Below, piece by piece: positions 50,393 through 59,339 of a stretch of 64,000 nt of DNA (the first letter of the stretch is position 1; the number at the start of each line of letters is the position of its first letter). A program made the position numbers and the translations under genes. Where the stretch lies: the NCBI GenBank assembly GCA_035547395.1, contig DASZVA010000008.1:1-64000 (forward strand), given 5' to 3'. The notes below the pieces were generated by a model. That model had not been told where the DNA came from. It saw only the letters and a program-made list of their open reading frames with translations, and did not search any database. This stretch comes from CALREJ01 sp035547395. Its GTDB lineage: Bacteria > Patescibacteriota > Gracilibacteria > Peribacterales > Peribacteraceae.

Positions 50393-50661
50393 TACGGAAG
50401 CATACGCCGCTCTCGGAGGTGACAGCGAACGATCTCGCAAATGAGCTGACGACGTTCATCGTGCAACAGAAAGGAGCTGTTCCCGTGAAGAATGCTAGTC
50501 GGATTTTGCAAAATATCAGAAATACGGCTCGTACATGGGCCGCTCCCGATGCTCCATCGATGGGCATGATGGAATCGCCATTGCCTCTCGAGGAAATTAT
50601 AAGAATTCGCGAGGCAATCGCAGCATGCCTACAGACCAATGCGAAAACGATGCCGGATTGA
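50389..50661 (+). CDS. Small hypothetical protein in purA operon (90 aa)
   Basis: Not recognised. Starts MIRKHTPLSEVTANDLANEL, helical, with IQNIRNTARTW-like centre and EEIIRIREAIAACLQTNAK at the end. Overlaps the previous gene by 4 nt and precedes purA by 34 nt. The overlap, plus shared strand, supports real coding. Confidence 0.65.
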   Translation: MIRKHTPLSEVTANDLANELTTFIVQQKGAVPVKNASRILQNIRNTARTWAAPDAPSMGMMESPLPLEEIIRIREAIAACLQTNAKTMPD

Positions 50662-50695
50662 CGTCTTATCCTGAAAGGGGAATGATGCGTCTCCT

Positions 50696-52186
50696 ATGTC
50701 TGAACGCGTACCAGGAACAGCCGTCATCGGTTTGCAATGGGGTGATGAAGCAAAGGGAAAAGTGACCGACATAGAAGCGCGACAGCATGACGTCGTCGTC
50801 CGCTATCAGGGCGGCAAAAATGCGGGACACTCGGTGGATGATGTCGCATTTCATGCGATCCCGTCGGGTGTCATCAGAGAGAAATTGGCTTATATTGCAT
50901 CCGGTTGCGCAGTGGATTTGCCGGGCATCCTAGAAGAAATTCACGAGGTGGAAGCAGTCAAGACGCGATTGAATATCCGCGGACTCCTGCATATTTCGCC
51001 GGAGGCATCGATCGTTCAGCCGCATCAAATTCTGAATGATTTGATGGAAGCCGGAGAGATCGGGACAACGGGCAAGGGCATCGGGCCGCACTATTCCGAC
51101 AAAGCGCGCCGCATGGTTGGCAAACGCAGGGTCGATCTGCGCGTCGGTGAACTTGTGCATTATCCCGAAGATACGTTCCGCATAATGCGGCGAAATTTGA
51201 AAGAAGAGATCGAAAGGGCGCATGCTAACAAAGACCTACCGAAGGAAATCGTCAAAGCGATCTTGAAAAAATTCGGACTGCGAAAAAGCATCGATGCGCA
51301 ACGCCAAGCGCTGGAGGAGCTTCGACACTGTATCGATCATGATCCTCACTGGCTCTTTAAACGTTACGATGAAGGTAACCGCATACTGCTGGAGGGGGCG
51401 CAGGCGGAGGGGCTGGATCTCGTGCGCGGAACGACGCCGTACGTTACATCGAGCAGGCTCGGCTTGTATGCGGGTCTGGATAATACGGGTCTCCCCCGTG
51501 AGGCGATTGGCAGGGTTATCGGTGTCGGCAAACTCGAAACCTCACGCGTCGGATATGGTCCGTTCGTGTCAGAATTCGGCGGCCGCAGGTCTGAATTGTA
51601 TTGCATGAAAGATGGAGGCAAAGCCCATACACGTGATTACGAAGAACGGATGTACGGTGACAGACTGGATGAGATGCTGGCATCGGGCGATGACTTACAG
51701 ATGGGAAAGGCGATGCGCGTGATGACCGGTGAATACGGCATCACGTCCAAACGTGCACGACGCATCGGCGCATTCGATGCTGTGCAATTCGCACAAGCGG
51801 CACGCATCAACGAAGTGACTGACATCGTTCTCTCGAAGCTTGACGTCATGAACATCTTTTCCCGAACGAAAGACGGCATGATTCCGGTCGTAACCGGTTA
51901 TACATTGGATGGAGAACAGATCGATTACATCCCGACGGATGAGCGAACATTGCGTCGAGTGAAACCAGAAATCACATATTATCCTGCATTTGCCGAGGAC
52001 ATCAGCAGCGTTCGTTTTGAAAAGGATCTGCCTCGGTTAGCCAGAGAATTCATTCACAAACTGCAAGAAGTATTGGCAAATGGCGGCAATGGCAAAGGGA
52101 AAATCAAAAGCGTCGGCGTCGGCCCCGCTCCGGATCAAATGGTGCATTTGAATGGACGGACATTCGGACGCAGACGTTCCGCCTGA
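50696..52186 (+). CDS. purA: Adenylosuccinate synthetase, divergent
   Basis: 496 residues. GTP-dependent ligation of IMP and aspartate, first step to AMP. P-loop-like GLQWGDEAKGK keeps the catalytic Asp (WGDE) but has Ala where most have Gly; GGKNAGHSVDD holds the catalytic His (usual GGNNAGHT); IGTTGKGIGPHYSDKA, GAQAEGLDL, GTTPYVTSS and VGVGPAPDQM also align. About 60 residues longer than typical, mostly in VHYPEDTFRI...LEELRHC and the end. Possible AAAGGGG site upstream. 3' end is 5 nt from convergent uvrB. Confidence 0.9.
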   Translation: MSERVPGTAVIGLQWGDEAKGKVTDIEARQHDVVVRYQGGKNAGHSVDDVAFHAIPSGVIREKLAYIASGCAVDLPGILEEIHEVEAVKTRLNIRGLLHISPEASIVQPHQILNDLMEAGEIGTTGKGIGPHYSDKARRMVGKRRVDLRVGELVHYPEDTFRIMRRNLKEEIERAHANKDLPKEIVKAILKKFGLRKSIDAQRQALEELRHCIDHDPHWLFKRYDEGNRILLEGAQAEGLDLVRGTTPYVTSSRLGLYAGLDNTGLPREAIGRVIGVGKLETSRVGYGPFVSEFGGRRSELYCMKDGGKAHTRDYEERMYGDRLDEMLASGDDLQMGKAMRVMTGEYGITSKRARRIGAFDAVQFAQAARINEVTDIVLSKLDVMNIFSRTKDGMIPVVTGYTLDGEQIDYIPTDERTLRRVKPEITYYPAFAEDISSVRFEKDLPRLAREFIHKLQEVLANGGNGKGKIKSVGVGPAPDQMVHLNGRTFGRRRSA

Positions 52187-52191
52187 CACCC

Positions 52192-54171
52192 TTACATCTC
52201 CCTTCTCAAGAGCTCGATTTCATCTCTGAGATCGGCTGCTTTTTCAAATTCCAAGTTCTGCGCGGCGATATCCATCTGCAGCTCGAGTTCTTCCATGAGT
52301 CGCTTCTTTTCGTCCTTCGGAATCTTCTGGTGATCGTGCTTGGGGCGGCGCAGCTCCATCTTCTTCGATTCCTCCGCGATGTCGCGGATCGCTTTCTCGA
52401 TGGTTTTGGGCGTGATGCCGTGCTTCTTGTTGTGTTCCTCCTGAATCGCGCGGCGGCGGTTGGTTTCACTGATCGCGCCTTTCATCGCATCGGTCATCTT
52501 GTCGGCATAGAGCGTCACGTGGCCGTGGACGTTGCGGGCGGCGCGGCCGATCGTCTGGATCAATGCATCGCGCGAGCGCAGGAATCCCTGCTTGTCGGCA
52601 TCGAGAATCGCGATGTAGCTGACCTCCGGAAGATCGAGTCCTTCACGCAGCAGATTGATGCCGATGATGATATCGATATCACCGACGCGCAGTTTCCGGA
52701 GCGTCTCGATACGATCCATCGTCTCGACATCACTGTGCAGATATTCAACCTTGTAGCCGTTGTCCTTCATGTACTTGGTCAGATCCTCCGCTGATTTTTT
52801 GGTGAGCGTCGTGATGAGCGCGCGCTCGCCGCGCTTGATGGTTTCCTGCAGTTCCCGGGTGATGTCGTCGATCTGGTGACGCGTCGGCTTCACGTCGACG
52901 ACCGGGTCGAGCAGGCCCGTCGGGCGGATGATCTGCTCGGCAAAGTTCTCCTTGGGAGTATTCGCATACTCATACTTGCTGGGCGTCGCCGACACGTAGA
53001 TGCGCTGGTGGGCTCTGTCCTCCCATTCACGGAACATCAGCGGACGATTGTCGTGCGATGACGGCAGACGGAATCCGTATTCGACAAGTGTTGCCTTGCG
53101 CGAGTAGTTGCCCTCGTACATGCCGCCGATCTGCGGAATGGTGATGTGGGATTCGTCGGCGATGAGCAGGTAATCCTCGGGGAAATAATCGAGCAGCGTG
53201 GACGGAGGATTGCCCGGAGGAGAGCCTTCGAGATAACGCACGTAGTTCTCGATGCCGGTGCAGTAACCGGTTTCCTTGAGCATTTCGACGTCGTATTCGG
53301 TACGGGCGCGGATGCGTTCGGCCTTCACGAGTTCGCCGCGTTTGAGGAAATACTGCTCCTGCTCTTTCATTTCCGTGAGAATGCCTTCGACCGCGCGATC
53401 GATCTTGTCTTTGGTGGTCACGTTGTGTGCAGCCGGGAAGATCATCACTTCCTGCAGCTCCTCGATCACTTCGCCGGTGAAGCTGTCGACTTCCTGAATC
53501 ACCTCGATTTCATCGAACGGCATTTCAATTCGTATGACGGTATCTGCGTTTGGCGGAAAGATCTCGACCGTGTCGCCCAGCGCATGAAACATGCGCTGCT
53601 TGAATTCCATGTTGGACCGTCGGTATTGAATATCGGTGAGACGGCGGAGTAAGGCGTCGCGCTGCATCTTCTGCCCGCGCTCGAGTTTGATCGCGAGCGC
53701 CTCGTAGTCGGCGACGTTGCCGAGTCCGTAGATGCAGCTGACCGACGCGACGATGAGCACGTCCCTGCGCGTAAGCAGATTGTAGGTCGCGGCGTGGCGG
53801 AACTTGTCGATCTCGTCGTTGATGCTGGCGTCTTTCTCGATATATGTATCGGTGTGCGGCACGTAGGCCTCCGGCTGGTAGTAGTCGTAGTACGAGACGA
53901 AATACGAGACGGCGTTATCGGGGAAGAACGCCTGGAACTCACTGCAGAGCTGCGCGGCGAGCGTCTTGTTGTGCGCGAGGACCAACGTGGGCCGCTGCAA
54001 TTCCTGCACGATATTGGCCATCGTGAAGGTCTTTCCCGTGCCCGTGGCTCCAAGCAGCGTCTGATGCTTCTCTCCCTTCGCGATGCCCTTCAAAAGCTTT
54101 TCAATCGCCGCCGGCTGATCGCCGGTTGGCTGAAAAGGGGAAACGAGGCGGAAGGGCTTGTTCTTGGGCAT
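52192..54171 (-). CDS. uvrB: Excinuclease ABC subunit B
   Basis: 659 residues. Walker A LLGATGTGKTFTMANIV, beta-hairpin YYDYYQPEAYVPHTDTYIEK, helicase motifs (LLIADESHITIPQIGGMY, INLLREGLDLPEVSYIAILD, QTIGRAARNVHGHVTLYAD) and a C-terminal UVR motif LEFEKAADLRDEIELL. DNA-damage verification in nucleotide excision repair. The start MPKNKPFRLVSPFQPTGDQP is the family N-terminus; a T/C-rich leader (TTTTTCCCTCCT) precedes ATG. uvrA/uvrC not in the window. Confidence 0.97.
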   Translation of the reverse strand: MPKNKPFRLVSPFQPTGDQPAAIEKLLKGIAKGEKHQTLLGATGTGKTFTMANIVQELQRPTLVLAHNKTLAAQLCSEFQAFFPDNAVSYFVSYYDYYQPEAYVPHTDTYIEKDASINDEIDKFRHAATYNLLTRRDVLIVASVSCIYGLGNVADYEALAIKLERGQKMQRDALLRRLTDIQYRRSNMEFKQRMFHALGDTVEIFPPNADTVIRIEMPFDEIEVIQEVDSFTGEVIEELQEVMIFPAAHNVTTKDKIDRAVEGILTEMKEQEQYFLKRGELVKAERIRARTEYDVEMLKETGYCTGIENYVRYLEGSPPGNPPSTLLDYFPEDYLLIADESHITIPQIGGMYEGNYSRKATLVEYGFRLPSSHDNRPLMFREWEDRAHQRIYVSATPSKYEYANTPKENFAEQIIRPTGLLDPVVDVKPTRHQIDDITRELQETIKRGERALITTLTKKSAEDLTKYMKDNGYKVEYLHSDVETMDRIETLRKLRVGDIDIIIGINLLREGLDLPEVSYIAILDADKQGFLRSRDALIQTIGRAARNVHGHVTLYADKMTDAMKGAISETNRRRAIQEEHNKKHGITPKTIEKAIRDIAEESKKMELRRPKHDHQKIPKDEKKRLMEELELQMDIAAQNLEFEKAADLRDEIELLRREM

Positions 54172-54187
54172 AGGAGGGAAAAATTGT

Positions 54188-54232
54188 GTCATCCTGAGGT
54201 GCCGCGAAGCGGCCTCGAAGGACAGTCGAAGC
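54188..54232. repeat. GTCATCCTGAGG-type REP element
   Basis: TGTCATCCTGAGGTGCCGCG, AAGCGGCCTCGAAGGAC: internal palindrome GCCGCGAAGCGGC. Between divergent uvrB and the next gene. Confidence 0.65.
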
Positions 54233-54277
54233 ATTGTACAGGAGGGAAGTGTGTGGTCCAATACTTCTCCCCCTTTT

Positions 54278-54781
54278 ATGGCATATTCTTCACTCGACGA
54301 TTGCGGGCCGGGCGAAAACGAAAAATTTAATGACGCATGCCGCGAAGCGGTGATGGTTTTGCGCAGGCAGCATCCGCAACTCAACCGGGATATCGCGCTG
54401 GGAACGCCGATCCCGGACCCTGCGGACCGCATCTATATGGATATCGGCCTCAACCACGAAACACTCCGCTGCTTCCTGAAAGTCGAGCTGCTGCTGGAAA
54501 GCGACAAAGAGGAAACGCATGTTCAGTCATATGGCACGTATTACCGTGAAATACTCGCGCGCGCAGAAATCGGGCAAGAGCACATTGCCAGGATGCTACG
54601 CAAAATGTCATGGGAAAACCGGCGGAACATCGTTGCCAATTTTGCCAATGCCGAACAAACGTTTGGCTGCATGCTGGAGCAGCATGAAAGATTTGATGAC
54701 ATTCCGACAATGGCGGAGAATCTTCATGCGTTGTTTGAATGGATCATGAATCCTCCGGAACCATCCACACGTACCGCGTGA
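54278..54781 (+). CDS. Hypothetical protein (167 aa)
   Basis: Not recognised. MAYSSLDDCGPGENEKFNDA then mixed alpha/beta, with EEIL-type helices and PTMAENLHALFEWIMNPPEP at the end. AATACT lies 12 nt before ATG, C/T-rich leader. First of three consecutive uncharacterised genes that share similar short spacing and acidic, helical character. Confidence 0.6.
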   Translation: MAYSSLDDCGPGENEKFNDACREAVMVLRRQHPQLNRDIALGTPIPDPADRIYMDIGLNHETLRCFLKVELLLESDKEETHVQSYGTYYREILARAEIGQEHIARMLRKMSWENRRNIVANFANAEQTFGCMLEQHERFDDIPTMAENLHALFEWIMNPPEPSTRTA

Positions 54782-54822
54782 GCCTTGTGTGAACAGTAAA
54801 TATATGGTCGAATACTTCGCCG

Positions 54823-55533
54823 ATGGGATCTCCTGACGAACGCCGGCTGCCGGATCTTCCTTCCGAGCCATCTCTGAAAAAGAGCAAAAAGAGCTTACAT
54901 CGAAGACTGATTCGCGCGATCACTCGCAATGTGTTTCATGAAGAGGTGCTGGGCCTGATCGATTCATTTCAGCACACCGATCTTTCTATTTCGCTCGAGG
55001 AGCATTACGTGCCGGACACCGAGGAAGCCGCTCACGAACATTCCTATGACGAATGGGAATATGCGGACGAGGACATAGGAACGCCCGTCTTCAGTATCAA
55101 AACGACGTATAAAATCCAGTTCCCGACGTACGCGAATGATTTGATACACGTCAGCCAGGCACTCGTCGAATGCACCGTTGATCCGCGCTGGACGGCGGAA
55201 ACGATTTCAAAGTTGCGGGAGGCACACCGCATCGTGCTCGCCGATTTTCTTGTCGCAAATTACGTGACAGAAGAAAGACCGTATCTGATGGACGAAGATG
55301 AAGAAGAGGACGCAGGGGATGCACTCGACTATGAAGACCGGCTCGCGCTCCTACAGAAAGAAAAGGACATTGAGGGATTGGTATCCGCGCACCGGGCCAT
55401 TATTGCAGGAACATTCGATATCATTGCCCCGCAACGGGACTTCCACAGAATCGGACTTCTGAAAAAAGAGTTTCCGCAAGAACTCTCCGATTCGAAAAAT
55501 TCCAAGAGGAAGCGCAAACGGCGTAAAAAATAA
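54823..55533 (+). CDS. Hypothetical protein with acidic centre and basic ends (236 aa)
   Basis: Not recognised. Basic N-part (LKKSKKSLHRRLIRAITRN), acidic stretches (DEWEYADEDIGTP; MDEDEEEDAGDALDYED), and a basic tail SKNSKRKRKRRKK likely to bind nucleic acid. Start 54823 is 6 nt after AATACT. Part of the row of unknown genes before serS. Confidence 0.65.
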   Translation: MGSPDERRLPDLPSEPSLKKSKKSLHRRLIRAITRNVFHEEVLGLIDSFQHTDLSISLEEHYVPDTEEAAHEHSYDEWEYADEDIGTPVFSIKTTYKIQFPTYANDLIHVSQALVECTVDPRWTAETISKLREAHRIVLADFLVANYVTEERPYLMDEDEEEDAGDALDYEDRLALLQKEKDIEGLVSAHRAIIAGTFDIIAPQRDFHRIGLLKKEFPQELSDSKNSKRKRKRRKK

Positions 55534-55547
55534 TCTGACATTTCATC

Positions 55548-56153
55548 GTGAACGATATATTGCATAGGCAAATAGTTTCTGCTGCAATAAGCCACTTTAT
55601 GGAAGACGAATTTTCATTACCACCCGTCGAAACGCCGGAAGCAGATCTATGGCTCCCAAAGAGACCTGAATTGGAGCATATGACCACACCATTTGAAAAT
55701 TTGTTCACGAAATTGCGGGAGGAAATGCTTCATCATGGCGATGAACAAATGCAGCTGGCAGCACCGCATCTGACAGCCGACGATGTCTGCGTGTATATCG
55801 CTAACGACAGAGACGACGGGGTCAATTTTAACTTGATAGCCGATTATGAAGTGAGCATTCCGACTGAAGAAGAACCTCTTTCTGAGTTCATCAATCCGCA
55901 GGATCTCGTTGTCGACAGTATGAACGGATTGGATACGTTGGATCGCTATCTTCTTGGCACGGAAATCATCCGAACCTATGTGGAATATTTTGCCTGCATG
56001 TTACGTGCATGGCAGAACGGAGAGATAGATGCACAAGAATATCACATGTACACTTTCACGCATCCTCGTTTCCATACCGAAATCATGGATCATGTGCGCG
56101 AGCTCTATCAGAAAATCCTCAAAGGACGGCTCGAACCATGGCATTACGAATAA
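55548..56153 (+). CDS. Hypothetical protein (201 aa)
   Basis: Not recognised. GTG start 14 nt after the previous stop. Begins NDILHRQIVSAAISHFMEDE; contains VCVYIANDRDDGVNFNLIAD and LGTEIIRTYVEYFACMLRAW. Soluble, acidic. Probably co-transcribed with the upstream gene. Confidence 0.6.
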   Translation: MNDILHRQIVSAAISHFMEDEFSLPPVETPEADLWLPKRPELEHMTTPFENLFTKLREEMLHHGDEQMQLAAPHLTADDVCVYIANDRDDGVNFNLIADYEVSIPTEEEPLSEFINPQDLVVDSMNGLDTLDRYLLGTEIIRTYVEYFACMLRAWQNGEIDAQEYHMYTFTHPRFHTEIMDHVRELYQKILKGRLEPWHYE

Positions 56154-56174
56154 GTTTTCCGTACTCTGTCTTCT

Positions 56175-57476
56175 ATGATCGACCTCCAGGATCTCCGCGC
56201 CCGCCCCGAAGCCTATCAAGACGCCGCCACCAAAAAGCGGATCAAGGTCGACGTGCTCGCGTTTTTGAAATTGGATGAGGAACGCAGGGGGCTGATTCAG
56301 CACGTGGATGAAATGCGCGCGAACAAGAACGCAGTGAGCAAAGAGGTGCCGAAGATGAAGGGAGAGGAGCGCGAGAAGGCGATTGCGGATATGAAAGAAG
56401 TAGGAGAGAAGCTGAAGTCGGCCGAGGAGCAGCTGGCCGCAATCGAGAAGGAATGGACCAAGCAGCTCCTGCTCATGCCCGGTATTCCGCTGCCAAGAGT
56501 TCCGGTCGGCAAAGACGACACCGAGAACGTGGAGATCAAAAAGTGGGGCGATCTGCCGAACTTCAACTTTGAACCGAAGGATCACATCACGCTCGGCACG
56601 CACCTCGATATCATCGATTTTCCGCGCGGCGTCAAGATCGCGGGCAGCCGCAGTTATTTCCTGAAAGGCGACGGCGTGCGGCTCGAGCTGGCCGTGCTGC
56701 AATTCACGCTCGACAGTCTGCATCAAAAAGGATTCACCGCATTCGCGCCGCCGCTCATGGCCAATTACGAGGCGATGATGGGCACGAGCTATTTCCCCGG
56801 CGGTGAAGAGCAGGCGTACGCGATCGGCGTGCAGCCGGAGAAAGACGGACCGCTTGAGAGCGACGGATTATTTTTGATCGGCACGTCGGAGGTCGCGGTC
56901 GCGAGTTATCACGGCAACGAAACGCTGAGCTTTGCGGAACTTCCCAAGCGCTACTGCGGGATCAGTAATTGTTTCCGCCGCGAGGCCGGCACCTACGGCA
57001 AAGACACGCACGGACTCTATCGCGTGCATCAATTTCAAAAGGTGGAGCAGGTGGTGCTCTGCAAGAACGATCCCGATGAATCGGCCCGCATGCACGCGGA
57101 GATTCTGAAGAACGCGGAGGACGTGCTGCAGGCGCTCAAGCTTCCGTACCGCGTGGTGGATGTCTGCACCGGCGACATGGGTCGCGGCCAGGTCTACAAG
57201 AACGACATCGAAACCTGGATGCCCAGCCGCGACAGCTACGGCGAAACCCACAGCTGCTCGACGTTCTATGAATTCCAATCGCGACGATTGAACATCAAGT
57301 ACGAAGCGGAAGACGGCACCAAGACATTCGTCCACACGCTCAATAACACCTGCGTCGCGAGTCCGCGCATCCTGATCCCGATCCTCGAGATCTATCAGAA
57401 CAAAGACGGATCCGTGCGCGTTCCTGACGTCTTGCAGCCGTACATGAATGGCCAGAAGCTGATTGAACGCAAATAA
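56175..57476 (+). CDS. serS: Seryl-tRNA synthetase
   Basis: 433 residues. N-terminal coiled-coil arm (ERRGLIQHVDEMRANKNAVS ... KSAEEQLAAIEKEW) that grips tRNA-Ser; class II motif 2 YCGISNCFRREAGTYGKDTH with GLYRVHQFQKVEQ, motif 3 near NNTCVASPRILIPILE (Arg present). Charges tRNA-Ser. Start 56175 fixed by homology, 7 nt after TACTCT (leaderless). Confidence 0.97.
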   Translation: MIDLQDLRARPEAYQDAATKKRIKVDVLAFLKLDEERRGLIQHVDEMRANKNAVSKEVPKMKGEEREKAIADMKEVGEKLKSAEEQLAAIEKEWTKQLLLMPGIPLPRVPVGKDDTENVEIKKWGDLPNFNFEPKDHITLGTHLDIIDFPRGVKIAGSRSYFLKGDGVRLELAVLQFTLDSLHQKGFTAFAPPLMANYEAMMGTSYFPGGEEQAYAIGVQPEKDGPLESDGLFLIGTSEVAVASYHGNETLSFAELPKRYCGISNCFRREAGTYGKDTHGLYRVHQFQKVEQVVLCKNDPDESARMHAEILKNAEDVLQALKLPYRVVDVCTGDMGRGQVYKNDIETWMPSRDSYGETHSCSTFYEFQSRRLNIKYEAEDGTKTFVHTLNNTCVASPRILIPILEIYQNKDGSVRVPDVLQPYMNGQKLIERK

Positions 57477-57478
57477 TT

Positions 57479-57525
57479 GTCATCCTGAGGTGCCCGCACA
57501 GCGGGCCTCGAAGGGCCAGAGGTAT
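57479..57525. repeat. GTCATCCTGAGG-type REP element after serS
   Basis: TGTCATCCTGAGGTGCCCGC, GCGGGCCTCGAAGGGCC with internal palindrome GCCCGCACAGCGGGC. Starts 2 nt after the serS stop. Confidence 0.65.
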
Positions 57526-57571
57526 TGAGACCGTACATGGGCGGACAGGAGAAAATTCTTCCCAAGAACAT

Positions 57572-57793
57572 ATGAGTGAACGCAGTCGATTATCTGAAGA
57601 GATCGACATGCTGGTCCAGTTTGGATCCGGTAACGAGAAGCATGATCCCCGCGGGGCATTCATTGATAGACAGCAAGCACGAACAAAGCAGCTCACCGGA
57701 GAAGTGATCGGCGAATTCACGATTGACCTTGAAACATTCAAGATGACATCAATCGATACAAGCAACGATTGCACCGACACGACCAAGGAGTAG
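57572..57793 (+). CDS. Small hypothetical protein (73 aa)
   Basis: Not recognised. MSERSRLSEEIDMLVQFGSG, then DPRGAFIDRQQARTKQLTGE and a beta-like IGEFTIDLETFKMTSI. Hydrophilic. 9 nt before the next small gene. Coding is likely but not certain. Confidence 0.45.
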   Translation: MSERSRLSEEIDMLVQFGSGNEKHDPRGAFIDRQQARTKQLTGEVIGEFTIDLETFKMTSIDTSNDCTDTTKE

Positions 57794-57802
57794 CATGAAA
57801 GC

Positions 57803-58042
57803 ATGCTGTCACGGAAATACATCGAGAAAGTAAGCCTGATGATGGCGCAGATGCCGGAACCGCCGGAGCATGAGCGCGGGCAATCAGTTCTTGCCGAACA
57901 TGCGAATCGAACGGTCAAAGAAGGATCCGACGCGATCCGTCTGTCACTTGGATATGTACTGCACTCAAGCGGCGACGTCACTATTATGTCGCGCAGTGAA
58001 AAGTTGCCGGAAGGAGCTCGCTGGATGGAAGAGAATGAATGA
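57803..58042 (+). CDS. Small hypothetical protein (79 aa)
   Basis: Not recognised. MLSRKYIEKVSLMMAQMPEP then GSDAIRLSLGYVLHSSGDVT. ATG lies exactly 6 nt after TAGCAT, so it may have its own leaderless transcript. Confidence 0.5.
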   Translation: MLSRKYIEKVSLMMAQMPEPPEHERGQSVLAEHANRTVKEGSDAIRLSLGYVLHSSGDVTIMSRSEKLPEGARWMEENE

Positions 58043-58082
58043 GCCGATTGCCCGATGAATCAAACAGTGTAGAGTAATTGCG

Positions 58083-58484
58083 ATGGTCATCCTGCTTGAT
58101 GGAACCTCGGCCATGGGCCGCACGGCAATCGCGGAGAAAATCAGCGAGCTGATGCCGCAGTGGAAACATCTCGCGCTCGAGGTGATACAGGAGGTGGGAC
58201 CGGAGGAAAGCGAGGAGCAAAAAGAGCAACACTTGGAAATCATCCGCCGCTGCAGCGAGGAATTGGCGAAGGACGATCTGCACATGATTCTCTCGCTGCC
58301 GCACTCGCCCGAACGCGTGCAGATGCTGCGCGAAGGACTGAGCGGAGTCTGTATTGCGGTGCATCTGGGCGAAGGCGACGAGGAAGGCTACGACTACGTG
58401 TTCGACACGTCGGTCAGCTCCATCAACGACATCGTCACGTTCCTGCAACACATGATTGCTTCCTTACCGGAAGCGCAGTCATGA
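58083..58484 (+). CDS. P-loop kinase-like protein with altered Walker A (133 aa)
   Basis: Start MVILLDGTSAMGRTAIAEKI looks like a nucleotide kinase P-loop (G-T-S-x-x-G-x-T) but the usual Lys is Arg. LHMILSLPHSPERVQMLREG and VHLGEGDEEGYDYVFDTSVS follow the APS/gluconate-kinase fold order. It may bind nucleotides weakly. ATG is 7 nt after TAGAGT (leaderless). The stop overlaps the start of a receiver-domain gene (ATGA). Confidence 0.55.
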   Translation: MVILLDGTSAMGRTAIAEKISELMPQWKHLALEVIQEVGPEESEEQKEQHLEIIRRCSEELAKDDLHMILSLPHSPERVQMLREGLSGVCIAVHLGEGDEEGYDYVFDTSVSSINDIVTFLQHMIASLPEAQS

Positions 58485-58855
58485 CAAAGGTTCTACTTAT
58501 TGCAGACGACAGCCCACAGAAGATCGTTCTGCTTCAGCATTTTCTGCACAAGGCGAAGTGGAATGGAGAGATCGTAACGGCGGAGACGAGCGAAGAGGCG
58601 ATGACACTCATTGATGAAAAAGACATCGGCTTCGCATTCATCGATTACTACATTCCAAGCGAGAACGGCCCGGCGATCATCGCGTATCTCAAGGGGAAAC
58701 ACCCCTCTGCGCACGCGGCTCTGGTGAGCAGCAGCGACAAGAAGAGCAACTTCGACGAAGCCACCGCCGCGGGAGCGGAAGCCTGCCTCTGCACCACCTA
58801 CCAGGCGGATGAAGTGGAGAAGGCGGTGATGGAGGTGATTGAGGAGTGGAAATAA
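58481..58855 (+). CDS. Stand-alone response-regulator receiver domain (124 aa)
   Basis: Receiver fold: acidic pair in VLLIADDSPQK, phospho-acceptor Asp in GFAFIDYYIPSENGP, Ser in AALVSSSDKK. The conserved Lys near the end (K-P) is not seen; the strand reads ACLCTTYQADEV instead, so signalling may differ. No output domain. Coupled to the P-loop gene by a 4-nt overlap; no histidine kinase nearby. Confidence 0.85.
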   Translation: MTKVLLIADDSPQKIVLLQHFLHKAKWNGEIVTAETSEEAMTLIDEKDIGFAFIDYYIPSENGPAIIAYLKGKHPSAHAALVSSSDKKSNFDEATAAGAEACLCTTYQADEVEKAVMEVIEEWK

Positions 58856-58858
58856 TCA

Positions 58859-59314
58859 TCACGTCACCTGATATCGTTGCAATGCTTCCGCCAGTTTTCG
58901 GCAGAGCTCCTGAACAGCCGGGCTGGCGTTGAAGACATCATCCACACTCCTGTGCGGATCGGCAAAATAGTCGGCGGCCAGGCCTATCTGCCCTAATACT
59001 TGGTAAACGTAATTTCGGCTGCACTCCAACCATTCAGCCACACCATTCGAGCCTTTAATCGTTCCAGTCGACAAGCGGAAGGCAAGATAGAGCTTGCGAA
59101 TAAGAATCTGATAATTAAGAATATCCCGAACGACTCCCAAGGCATCACCCGGACTCATACCGGATTCCTGTAATGCTACAAGCAAGGATCTATCATCCTT
59201 CATGTTCATCGCTTGCATAGCTATTTCACGTTGCAGATCAATCAGTCGGTGAAAAAAATCCTCATCAAACGGGGCATGCTGCAATTCTTCGGCAGAGGGC
59301 GTTCTTAAGGGCAT
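58859..59314 (-). CDS. Putative HTH-containing protein (151 aa)
   Basis: Helical throughout. GSNGVAEWLECSRNYVYQVL near residue 93 has helix-turn-helix character. No family recognised. ATG 59314 is chosen because TACACT lies 9 nt upstream; the longer frame runs into the divergent gene. Its -10 overlaps that of the glycosyltransferase gene on the other strand. Confidence 0.6.
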   Translation of the reverse strand: MPLRTPSAEELQHAPFDEDFFHRLIDLQREIAMQAMNMKDDRSLLVALQESGMSPGDALGVVRDILNYQILIRKLYLAFRLSTGTIKGSNGVAEWLECSRNYVYQVLGQIGLAADYFADPHRSVDDVFNASPAVQELCRKLAEALQRYQVT

Positions 59315-59323
59315 AACGACTGT

Positions 59324-59333
59324 AGTGTACACT
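59324..59333. promoter_or_regulatory. Palindromic AGTGTACACT: overlapping -10 boxes for divergent genes
   Basis: TACACT on the + strand (59328-59333) is 6 nt before ATG 59340; TACACT on the - strand (59324-59329) is 9 nt before ATG 59314. The two hexamers share two bases, so only one polymerase can melt the site at a time. Confidence 0.8.
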
Positions 59334-59339
59334 TTCCTC

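Noticed and set aside
50696..52186. PurZ-type enzyme (2-aminoadenine synthesis) with the nearby HD phosphohydrolase as a Z-genome system
   Set aside because: The catalytic Asp of PurA (WGDE) is kept, the protein is long, and the HD gene is 15 kb away; ordinary purA is simpler.
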